A stretch of 27,825 nucleotides of DNA from a virus. Below, piece by piece: positions 20,640 through 27,825 of this stretch. Below the pieces are notes generated by a model. It was not told where the DNA came from and ran no database searches. It saw only the letters and a program-made list of their open reading frames with translations. The number at the start of each line of letters is the position of its first letter. Position 1 is the first letter of the stretch. The stretch covers positions 1 through 27,825 of the IMG/VR virus record IMGVR_UViG_3300047564_000181, one strand, 5' to 3'. The translations under genes were made by a program, and so were the position numbers.

Positions 20640-21718
20640 TATGGTCTAACCCCCAATGCCTTTTCGATTGCTGAGCCAAACACATTTGCTGTTTGGAATT
20701 CTGCGTATAGTGGGTCCTTCTTAGCAAGTTCTAATGCAGCAGCAGCAGTCTCTGCTTCACCGAAACCTGGTGTGGTTACAGGTGTCATCTTGCCCTTAAT
20801 CTTCTTGTACTCAGTCTTTGTAGGTGTTGCCATCTGACGAGCCTTAATACGCTCTGCAAATTTAGCAGCCTGCTCATCGCCAACAATGGCACCTGCCTCT
20901 TGTTCTCTGGCAGCCTTGTACATAGACTTAACATTTTCTTCTTTAAGAAGATTGACTTGGTATGAGGTTTCATAATCTCTACCCCCACCGCCCCATAGTC
21001 CGCGTTGGATGTCAAGCAGTTGGTCAGGAGTTAACTTCTTACCCTGCTTGTTCATGTCTCGTGAGTATTCTCCCCACGCTTCCCACTGTTGCTTAAGTTC
21101 GTTTAAACCTGCGCTTGCACTAACTACGCCAGCAGATACAAGTTTTGCTTTCCAAGCAGCCAAAGCCTTTGGGTCTGAAATAGGAAACTGATTCCTCCAG
21201 TCTGTTAAAGAAACACTATCTGTAACAGTTGTCTTAGGCTTAGCGCCTCCACTACCCCATTGATACTCACTGACAGTTTCTGGCTTTCCTGTATAAACAC
21301 CAACAGTTGCAGGCATGCTGCCACTATTCATGATTGCACCAACATTAAATCCTGGAGTTTTAATAAGTTGCTGTCCCATTGGGGTATTTAATACAGCATC
21401 AATGTCAATACCTTCCGCTTGAGCCTGCGCTAATTGAAGCATCATGTTTGTATTTGCTTGTGTTTTCGCATCTACTGCTAAGCCAGCACCGCCAAGTAAA
21501 CCAACGCGAGTTACTGCTTTGCTTTTGTCAACTTTTCCACTTGCTTTTCTAGGAAAAAGTGTTTTAAGTAATCCAGAAACTGCCGCTAATCCTCTACCTG
21601 CACCAGCCTCAATTATTTTTGGGTTTGTAGCAGCCTGCTTTGCGGCATTACGGAGTTTGGTTTCAGTCCACTCAGGATGGTCATCTTTAAGTATCTGATA
21701 TATTACTTTTTCGTCCAT
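20639..21718 (-). CDS. Probable internal virion protein
   Basis: A 359-aa protein with a short helical start (MDEKVIYQILKDDHPEWTET), a glycine/alanine-rich stretch (GRGLAAVSGLLKTLF, VGLLGGAGLAVDAKTQANTN) that may touch membrane, and an Ala/Lys-rich C-terminal half. No recognised domain or active-site pattern is visible. It starts 4 bp after the giant polyvalent gene and is TAATG-coupled to the next gene. The hydrophobic stretch near residues 65-85 could insert in a membrane during ejection, which is inference. Confidence 0.6.
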   Translation of the reverse strand: MDEKVIYQILKDDHPEWTETKLRNAAKQAATNPKIIEAGAGRGLAAVSGLLKTLFPRKASGKVDKSKAVTRVGLLGGAGLAVDAKTQANTNMMLQLAQAQAEGIDIDAVLNTPMGQQLIKTPGFNVGAIMNSGSMPATVGVYTGKPETVSEYQWGSGGAKPKTTVTDSVSLTDWRNQFPISDPKALAAWKAKLVSAGVVSASAGLNELKQQWEAWGEYSRDMNKQGKKLTPDQLLDIQRGLWGGGGRDYETSYQVNLLKEENVKSMYKAAREQEAGAIVGDEQAAKFAERIKARQMATPTKTEYKKIKGKMTPVTTPGFGEAETAAAALELAKKDPLYAEFQTANVFGSAIEKALGVRP

Positions 21719-21722
21719 AGTC

Positions 21723-24700
21723 CTATCCCAATGTCACAGGGTCATTTTGTAAGAAGCGGTTATAGAAATCTTCAAACTCTCCAGAGCCTTGAAGTAGTTG
21801 AGCGATTGTGCTATTCCACAAACCATCAAGGTCTGCATTGTCTTTTGCTGCAAGGGTTGATGACATTCCGTATGCTTTACGGCTTGCCAACTCTCGTGCA
21901 ACTTGTGTGCGTACATTTAGATAAACAGCCATAGCCTGAACTACTTGGCGTTGACCATTCTCCTTCATCCACTTAGGGTCATTTAACATAGTACGCATTG
22001 AATCCATACGATAGACCCACTTGCCTCGGTCTACGCTAAAGTAATCTGCAGCCCAGTCTCTATTGCGGTTAGTCATATCAGCAACCATCATTTGCTTAAG
22101 AGTCTGTAACTCCTCAGCGCCTGATTCATTGTATGACTCATAGCCTTGTGCAAATAGTTGTGAGTCAAGAAGGTTCATGTTCTTGCGGAACTCAATCCAA
22201 CCCATCTTGACATTGGCATCCTTCTTCAATTCTGCTGGGTTACGGCGAGTACGATAGTTTTCCGTAGAACCAGGAACAGGGGAATTGCCATACTGCCACG
22301 CATAGACCGCCTCTGAAAAGTCATACTTGCCATCAGGGTCATTGACCAAGAAGCCAATCATCTCAGGTGTAGTCTGACCAATCTTGTCAATTAAACCACT
22401 GTACTTCTGGATGTTCTTAAATGCATCTTGTGATGCAACGGCACCCGTTGGGTTATATGATGCGCTAACCAAAGCAGGACCCATCTCAGGGTACATTTCA
22501 AGAAACAAAGCCTCTGCATCTGCACCATAAACCTGTTGCAAACGGCGGAACTGTTGTGTGTAGAAACTCAAAGTTGAGTCATACTGTGCAGCAAATGGCA
22601 TTACCAAGTTAGAAAGAATCCTAACTCTGTATAGGCTGTCTGCTAGTGATTTGATTTCACCCAGTTCAGGTAGCGTATTGCGCTCGCCAAGGTTAAATCG
22701 AATTAACTCATAGCGGTAAACAGTATTAAATGTACGGCTCCATGCTTCATCTTGACCCTGCAAAGAAATAAGTTTCTGTGCTGCAGGTGGAAACAGTTGG
22801 CTTACCATTCTTTGAATAACATCTTTACTGGAGCCTTGTGGACCAAATGGAAGAATTGGCAATACACTTGATGTGACTATATCTTCTAGGTCTGGCTTCA
22901 TCAAAACTAATTCGTTAACTGGAATAGTTACGATAGGACCAAATCCTGCAAGTGCTTCACCTTGGAACAATAGGTCAAGGCTTCGGATTGGAATAGACAT
23001 CTGTGTTCCAGATGAACGCATTGCCTCTGCCATTCCCTTGCCCCACCCTGGGATAAGGCTAATTGTCTTAATCGCACCTTCTGGCATAGGTAGGACAATC
23101 TTGTTGTCATAACTAAACTCAGTAGTTTGGTTACCATCTTGGTCAACCACATTTGGCTGGTTACGCAGAGAAGAAATAACCTGTCCTGCACGGGCGACAA
23201 CTGCTGGATTATCCTTTGTAAGTCCATACCAACGGCGAATAGTGTTTTCCCATGCGTTAAAGAACGGCATGATAAAACGCATCTTTTCGCCTGCGTATGA
23301 CTTGCGAATAATAGTAAAGAGTGTGCTGTTAACTTCCCTGCGTGTAGCCTCAATAACCTGCATGCGTAGGTTGTTAACATCATCTACTGTAAGTTCGGCA
23401 GCATCGCCTTCGTTTAAACGCTTTGTAGCAAGAGCAATATCTAAACGATTCTTGTATTCAGCACGATAAATCTGACGGGCTAACGGGTGACGAGCCACTG
23501 TTGTTTCAGGCAATGAACCAAGGAAGTGGAACGCACGCTCTACAACCTTACTCATACCCTCACGCCAGTTAGCCGCTTCTGGGCTTGTAGGCACGATACG
23601 ACCAATAATGTCTGGCATATCTGGGTTATCCATAAAGTGTGTACGCAACCATTGCTCGGTTGCCTCGCCATTACGGAAGGCTTCTTGTACTTCACCATCT
23701 GGAAGGTAACGGTTGTAGGAACTGTATAAGTCACCAACAAAATCTTCTGCATCTATAGATACATTTAAACGCTCTGACATTACCTTGATACCAGGAACAT
23801 CAATGTTAAACTTACCAGCATAAGCAGCATTTTCTGGCTTACGCAACCAAGCAACAGCCTGCTCTGGCTTCATTCCATTAAGGAACATTTCAATCAGTGG
23901 GTCAATGCGACCATCAGGTGAGCGGAAAAATGTGTTAAGTTGGTTTGCATAACCTGTGTAATACTCAGGCATCTTAGGTGTGAGGCGAGCCTCAGTAAAG
24001 TTTGTGTGCTCAGCAGTAAATAATTGTGCTGGGTGGTCTACAAAATTGCGATAAGACTGTGCGTTATCTGTTTGAGAGAAAAGAATATTTCCTAGTTCGC
24101 CACGGAAAACATCGTCAATCTCAACAACTGTTCCGTCATAAAGAGTTTCTGTGCGGCGACCTGTACCCTGAATAGCACGAGGTCCTGCTAATCTTTTTTC
24201 TTCTACAGCGCGTGCATTTAGTCTAGTTAATAGACCATTCATGTCACGCTTTGCTGCAGCCTGCCCGTCAGCAAACTCACGAACAAGACTTACAAGCCCG
24301 TCTGTTGGATACTTTCCTGTGCTGAGGATGGCTTCGAGTTCGCTAATGCGTTTTCCAAAGCCCTCTGTGCCAATAACTCTGCGAACGCCTTGCGCTCCTC
24401 CTGGGACATTTCCTGCACTGGCTTTGGTGCCTTGACCCAATGCAAACTCTGCTGTGGCATCTACATCTCCTGTACCTTGTGTGTTAATAGTAGCATTATC
24501 CCAATCGCCTCTTTTAATTGCGGCAAGGTCGGCAACACTCTTTTGGTTTCTTTCAAGTCCTAGTCTAGCAGCCTTTGCTTTGTCTACAATAACATTTGTA
24601 GGTTCAGCCCAGATATGTGGCACGCCATCAATATCTTCTACCCAAGTACCAAAATGGTCTGCTTGTCCAAACTTCTCAAGGTTCTTCTCAAAGTGTGCAG

Positions 24701-27700
24701 CCACAGAATCAATCCATGCCTTAGGGTTGTTACGGGCATCTTCAACTGAGAATGTATGTGTAGCGCCACGGACGGCAACAGAGAATCCTGATGCAGGTAC
24801 ATCTCCAGTAAATGAAACTGTTGCCCCACCATTTGCAATGGTATCTTCAATAAGTTTAGCAACACGAGATTCTTCTGATAGCAACTGTTGCTGCTTCTTA
24901 ATTGCATCTAAGCGCTGCTCAGCAAGTCGAACAGATGGTTGCTGTCCAAAGGCTTCAACCATGTCAGGGTCAACAAGTGCTGTTGCACCACCGTTAGCCT
25001 TGGTGTCAGGCAAGATTAACTTGCCAACACCATTAGCACGCATCCAGCCGAGGATTGCATCCTCTTTGCCTTCCCATGCTGCACGAGTTTTCCAGCCAGC
25101 AGTTTCTCCAACACCAAGAATCTTTTGCAGTTCTGGATAATCCTTGAGTCCTAGTTGAGTACGATTGCCATTAAACAAACGCACATCAACAGGAAGTCCG
25201 TACACCTTGTTGCCAAGGGTTGCTCCCTGATTGCCAGGCTTACGGATACGGAATGTGCCTTCAACAAGCATATTCTGTGAAACATTATATGGGTTGATAG
25301 CACGCCATTCACCACTTTGAGGGTTAAGAAGTTCTACCTGATTACCATTGTCAGTGCTATTGATAAAACCTTCGCGCATGTCTGCTGCGATAGTTTGCAT
25401 AGAAAGTGACGGCTTCTTTGCTTTACCTTCTTTGACAAGTTCACCTTCACGAGTGCGAAGGTTCTTTGGCATTGTGTATGCGCGACCAGTTTTGCGCTTG
25501 TAAATTTCAGAGGCTGAAATCTGTGGCATAGCAGCATCGGCATAACGATTTGCAATATCCTGAGACAGGCTCATTGCTAATGGACGAGTATTATCAAACC
25601 CATTTATAGGAGTAGGTGTTCCGTGGTATAGATACTCGCCAGTTGAATACTGGAACACATCAATAATTTCTTTGAGTTGTCCCTCGTCTAACTTGCCATT
25701 GAGATAAGAACGCTCTGCTGCTGGAAGATAAGCAAGCAGTTGATTGTACATACGCTCAGCAGCACCAAACTCGTACTGCTTCTCAGCAAACGCACGGCGC
25801 ATCTCTACAGAATTTTCACGCAATCCTTGCGCTACCATGCGGCGGTCTGTAATGCGCTCAATGTCGCGGATGCGGTTTGTGTACCATGCATCAAAGCCTT
25901 CGCGGTTCAAGTCACCTAGAGCCATCAAGCCGTAGCCCTTAGCCATTATAGACATAGCACCTTCTGACACATTTCTTACTGTGTAACCAAGGCGAAGCAG
26001 AACAGAAGCCTTCCACATATCGTTCAAGATACCTGTGGTGTAGCGCCATGAATCTGGGTCTACTACATTGAAGCCACCTTCAAGAGCAGTCAACAAGCCC
26101 TTGTTCTTTGTAAGAACGCGCTCGTAGTTCTCAAGGTCAACCATTGGTAATGCGTTAGCACCTTGGCGCTCTAGGTAAGGAATCTTAAGAATAACATCGT
26201 CATCAGTCATTAAGAACTTGCGGTCGCGAATCATAGAGCGTGCAGTCTCACGGCGAGACTTGTATGCGCCCCAAATCTGTGCACCTGCTTCATCAGATAT
26301 ACCAAGTTTGCGGTTGATAGAAGTAATTGCTAAATCTTCAAATGACTCAACTACACGAGCACGAAGTTCAGGAGTACCGCCTGATTGGATGTAGTCGTTT
26401 AAATGTCTTTGGATAATTGGGTTTGCTTCGTCTCCAACAACGCGCCGAAGAAGCCCGCCAAATGCCGCAATTTCGTTATACGAATCAGAATCATTAAGGT
26501 TAATATATCCTGCTGGTTTTTCCTGGAAAGCATCGCCCACCTTATGTATTCCAAAGTTAACAACCGCAACTAGCGGATGATACTTAGTTGGTTGAAAGTA
26601 ACCTACTGTAGGGAAATTTGTTGGTGTATCTATGTCATCTGCTTTGCCACGGACACCAGCAGCACGGCGCTCAGCGCGGTTAATTGCCATCTTTTCAAAT
26701 GGTGATGCACCAAATGTACGCTTAGTTAAGTCTGCACCCCTGTCGTTAAGGGTGGTTAGGTAGCGGAAATAAACATCTTCATCAAGTGTTTTCATTAAAG
26801 CATCTGCTGAATCTAACTTGTTGATGTCATCTACAATGCCGTTAGTTGGAATATTGTCCAACATATTAAGTTCTGTTGTAGATGTATCTTTAATCTTATC
26901 CATAACAAAGGCTAAGTCTTTGCGTTTACGCACAAGATTATCCATAGAGTCTTTATTTTTAAAGACTGTAGCCATAAGGGTATCTGCTACATCATCTACA
27001 GTTTTTGCCTCACCAAGAAGGTATGACAATGTATCTGCATCATTAGAAAGTTCAATAGTTGGGTGACTGCGTAGCGCAACTTGGTCGCTCTTAGCCATCC
27101 ATGAAAGCGTATTGTAAAGTTCTCCGCCTTCTTCACGACCCTCGTTAATTGTTCTTGCAAGAGTCTCAGGAGAAATAATAGTTGTCTTACGGATGCTATT
27201 TGGCATAAAGAAATCACGAGCCAAAGATGAAGCGTTAGCATCAGCAGCACCTACTGGGCGAGTAACTACAGCCTTACGAGCAAGACCTGCAGCCTTGCCA
27301 ATTTTGCCTAGTGGGTCAGTTACTGTTGAGAAAAATGTATCGTAAGTACCAGTAATGGTGCGTAGTGCAAAGTCTGTTTCAAAGTCTTTGCGGTCATTAG
27401 GATTGAAGATGTCAAAACCTTCATCAAATCCCATAACCATATTTCCACTTACAGGAAACTTTGACTGCAAATAAGCAAGTGCTTGTCCTGGAGAAATCTC
27501 ATCACGATTTTCCCATGACTTCTTTGCATCACCAGTTGCAAGTGTTGTTAATCCTGCTGATAGTGGCTCACGAAGGTAACGACCACCAGTTTCGTAAGAT
27601 ATTTGTGCTGCTGGAAGTAAACCCTTTTGAATTACAAAACCTGCTGATTTACGAATTGGAAAAGATGCTGCTAATACTGATGAACGAAATGTATTGCCAG

Positions 27701-27825
27701 CAAGATTAAATGCATCTCCAACCCAATTCTTGTCATTAGATGACACAGAAGCAAGGTCAAACATTAAAGTCGGTAAGCCTATATCGTTGGCAAATCCGTT
27801 ACCTTGAAGTTTTTTGGCAAAATTG
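21723..27825 (-). CDS. Giant virion polyvalent protein (partial, 5' end beyond right edge)
   Basis: At least 2033 codons, read leftward. The frame stays open upstream of the ATG at 27762-27764 to the window end and still reads like protein (GNGFANDIGLPTL). That ATG lacks a ribosome site, so the gene begins outside. Counting from that ATG, residues near 713 read YLYHGTPTPINGFDNTRP, an ADP-ribosyltransferase-like start (YHGT). Near 1036 is HFGTWVEDIDGVPHIWAEPT followed by ERNQKSVADL, a module seen in phage polyvalent proteins. Near 1492 is MRFIMPFFNAWENTIRRW, resembling the LPD38-type module. The rest is helical. Such proteins are packaged and injected to act on the host or DNA. The exact domain borders are guesses, and catalytic residues are not verified. 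Confidence 0.75.
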   Translation of the reverse strand, partial: NFAKKLQGNGFANDIGLPTLMFDLASVSSNDKNWVGDAFNLAGNTFRSSVLAASFPIRKSAGFVIQKGLLPAAQISYETGGRYLREPLSAGLTTLATGDAKKSWENRDEISPGQALAYLQSKFPVSGNMVMGFDEGFDIFNPNDRKDFETDFALRTITGTYDTFFSTVTDPLGKIGKAAGLARKAVVTRPVGAADANASSLARDFFMPNSIRKTTIISPETLARTINEGREEGGELYNTLSWMAKSDQVALRSHPTIELSNDADTLSYLLGEAKTVDDVADTLMATVFKNKDSMDNLVRKRKDLAFVMDKIKDTSTTELNMLDNIPTNGIVDDINKLDSADALMKTLDEDVYFRYLTTLNDRGADLTKRTFGASPFEKMAINRAERRAAGVRGKADDIDTPTNFPTVGYFQPTKYHPLVAVVNFGIHKVGDAFQEKPAGYINLNDSDSYNEIAAFGGLLRRVVGDEANPIIQRHLNDYIQSGGTPELRARVVESFEDLAITSINRKLGISDEAGAQIWGAYKSRRETARSMIRDRKFLMTDDDVILKIPYLERQGANALPMVDLENYERVLTKNKGLLTALEGGFNVVDPDSWRYTTGILNDMWKASVLLRLGYTVRNVSEGAMSIMAKGYGLMALGDLNREGFDAWYTNRIRDIERITDRRMVAQGLRENSVEMRRAFAEKQYEFGAAERMYNQLLAYLPAAERSYLNGKLDEGQLKEIIDVFQYSTGEYLYHGTPTPINGFDNTRPLAMSLSQDIANRYADAAMPQISASEIYKRKTGRAYTMPKNLRTREGELVKEGKAKKPSLSMQTIAADMREGFINSTDNGNQVELLNPQSGEWRAINPYNVSQNMLVEGTFRIRKPGNQGATLGNKVYGLPVDVRLFNGNRTQLGLKDYPELQKILGVGETAGWKTRAAWEGKEDAILGWMRANGVGKLILPDTKANGGATALVDPDMVEAFGQQPSVRLAEQRLDAIKKQQQLLSEESRVAKLIEDTIANGGATVSFTGDVPASGFSVAVRGATHTFSVEDARNNPKAWIDSVAAHFEKNLEKFGQADHFGTWVEDIDGVPHIWAEPTNVIVDKAKAARLGLERNQKSVADLAAIKRGDWDNATINTQGTGDVDATAEFALGQGTKASAGNVPGGAQGVRRVIGTEGFGKRISELEAILSTGKYPTDGLVSLVREFADGQAAAKRDMNGLLTRLNARAVEEKRLAGPRAIQGTGRRTETLYDGTVVEIDDVFRGELGNILFSQTDNAQSYRNFVDHPAQLFTAEHTNFTEARLTPKMPEYYTGYANQLNTFFRSPDGRIDPLIEMFLNGMKPEQAVAWLRKPENAAYAGKFNIDVPGIKVMSERLNVSIDAEDFVGDLYSSYNRYLPDGEVQEAFRNGEATEQWLRTHFMDNPDMPDIIGRIVPTSPEAANWREGMSKVVERAFHFLGSLPETTVARHPLARQIYRAEYKNRLDIALATKRLNEGDAAELTVDDVNNLRMQVIEATRREVNSTLFTIIRKSYAGEKMRFIMPFFNAWENTIRRWYGLTKDNPAVVARAGQVISSLRNQPNVVDQDGNQTTEFSYDNKIVLPMPEGAIKTISLIPGWGKGMAEAMRSSGTQMSIPIRSLDLLFQGEALAGFGPIVTIPVNELVLMKPDLEDIVTSSVLPILPFGPQGSSKDVIQRMVSQLFPPAAQKLISLQGQDEAWSRTFNTVYRYELIRFNLGERNTLPELGEIKSLADSLYRVRILSNLVMPFAAQYDSTLSFYTQQFRRLQQVYGADAEALFLEMYPEMGPALVSASYNPTGAVASQDAFKNIQKYSGLIDKIGQTTPEMIGFLVNDPDGKYDFSEAVYAWQYGNSPVPGSTENYRTRRNPAELKKDANVKMGWIEFRKNMNLLDSQLFAQGYESYNESGAEELQTLKQMMVADMTNRNRDWAADYFSVDRGKWVYRMDSMRTMLNDPKWMKENGQRQVVQAMAVYLNVRTQVARELASRKAYGMSSTLAAKDNADLDGLWNSTIAQLLQGSGEFEDFYNRFLQNDPVTLG

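Noticed and set aside
24454-25140. Plus-strand 228-codon reading frame opposite the giant gene
   Set aside because: The opposite strand codes through this whole stretch in a well-formed frame with recognised modules; this frame has Ser/Pro-rich random sequence and no start signal.
1-27825. CRISPR array, insertion sequence or integrase with attachment site
   Set aside because: No regularly spaced direct repeats, transposase, or recombinase motif was seen on either strand; the only repeats are the protein-coding shaft repeats and the scattered octamer.

Overview
This window looks like part of the genome of a lytic, tailed, double-stranded DNA phage, probably short-tailed and probably infecting a moderate-GC aquatic actinobacterium. 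The host call is inference. It rests on several small virion-region proteins that resemble families I know from actinobacteriophages (the 88-, 89-, 87- and 52-residue proteins at 15.0-16.4 kb) and on an endolysin of the actinophage M15 type. A tail-associated N-terminal domain and an orphan plus-strand protein instead recall marine phages. No integrase, excisionase or repressor is visible. No tape-measure or tail-tube gene lies between capsid and fibres, and large internal-virion-type proteins sit before the capsid gene; both fit a podovirus-like particle. Terminase and portal are not in the window and would be expected beyond the right edge.

Almost everything is read leftward (minus strand). 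Right to left, 27825-5321 is a long late operon. It starts with a giant virion-type polyvalent protein, cut by the right edge, then three probable internal virion proteins, a scaffold-like protein, an N4-gp56-type major capsid protein and a run of seven small genes. A head-tail adaptor candidate, an Ala/Ser/Thr-repeat fibre, a small beta protein and a glycine-rich adhesin follow. Next come three translationally coupled genes that look like a sulfation module: a tail-domain/sulfotransferase fusion, an APS-kinase/nucleotidyltransferase fusion and a DUF2061 membrane protein. A large tail protein, a small membrane protein, an M15 endolysin and a holin candidate end the operon at a bidirectional terminator (5266-5310).

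Between 4006 and 5262 are the only plus-strand genes: two zinc-ribbon proteins (one FmdB-like), a candidate promoter, a terminator, and an AT-rich orphan gene enclosed by terminators on both sides like a moron. From 3931 leftward to base 1 is the DNA-metabolism operon: a Cas4/RecB-like nuclease, an ssDNA-binding candidate, a DnaB/RecA-like ATPase, two heavily overlapping unknown genes, a GT-A glycosyltransferase, a PD-(D/E)XK nuclease and a CHC2-type primase cut by the left edge. A 10-bp perfect inverted repeat sits in the leader of this operon.

The most interesting content is the apparent PAPS-making and sulfate-transferring cassette embedded among adhesin and tail genes. Also notable are the giant polyvalent protein, a 161-bp gene overlap, and strong excess of the 8-bp palindrome GTTTAAAC. 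All functional calls are from reading the sequence; no database search was run.
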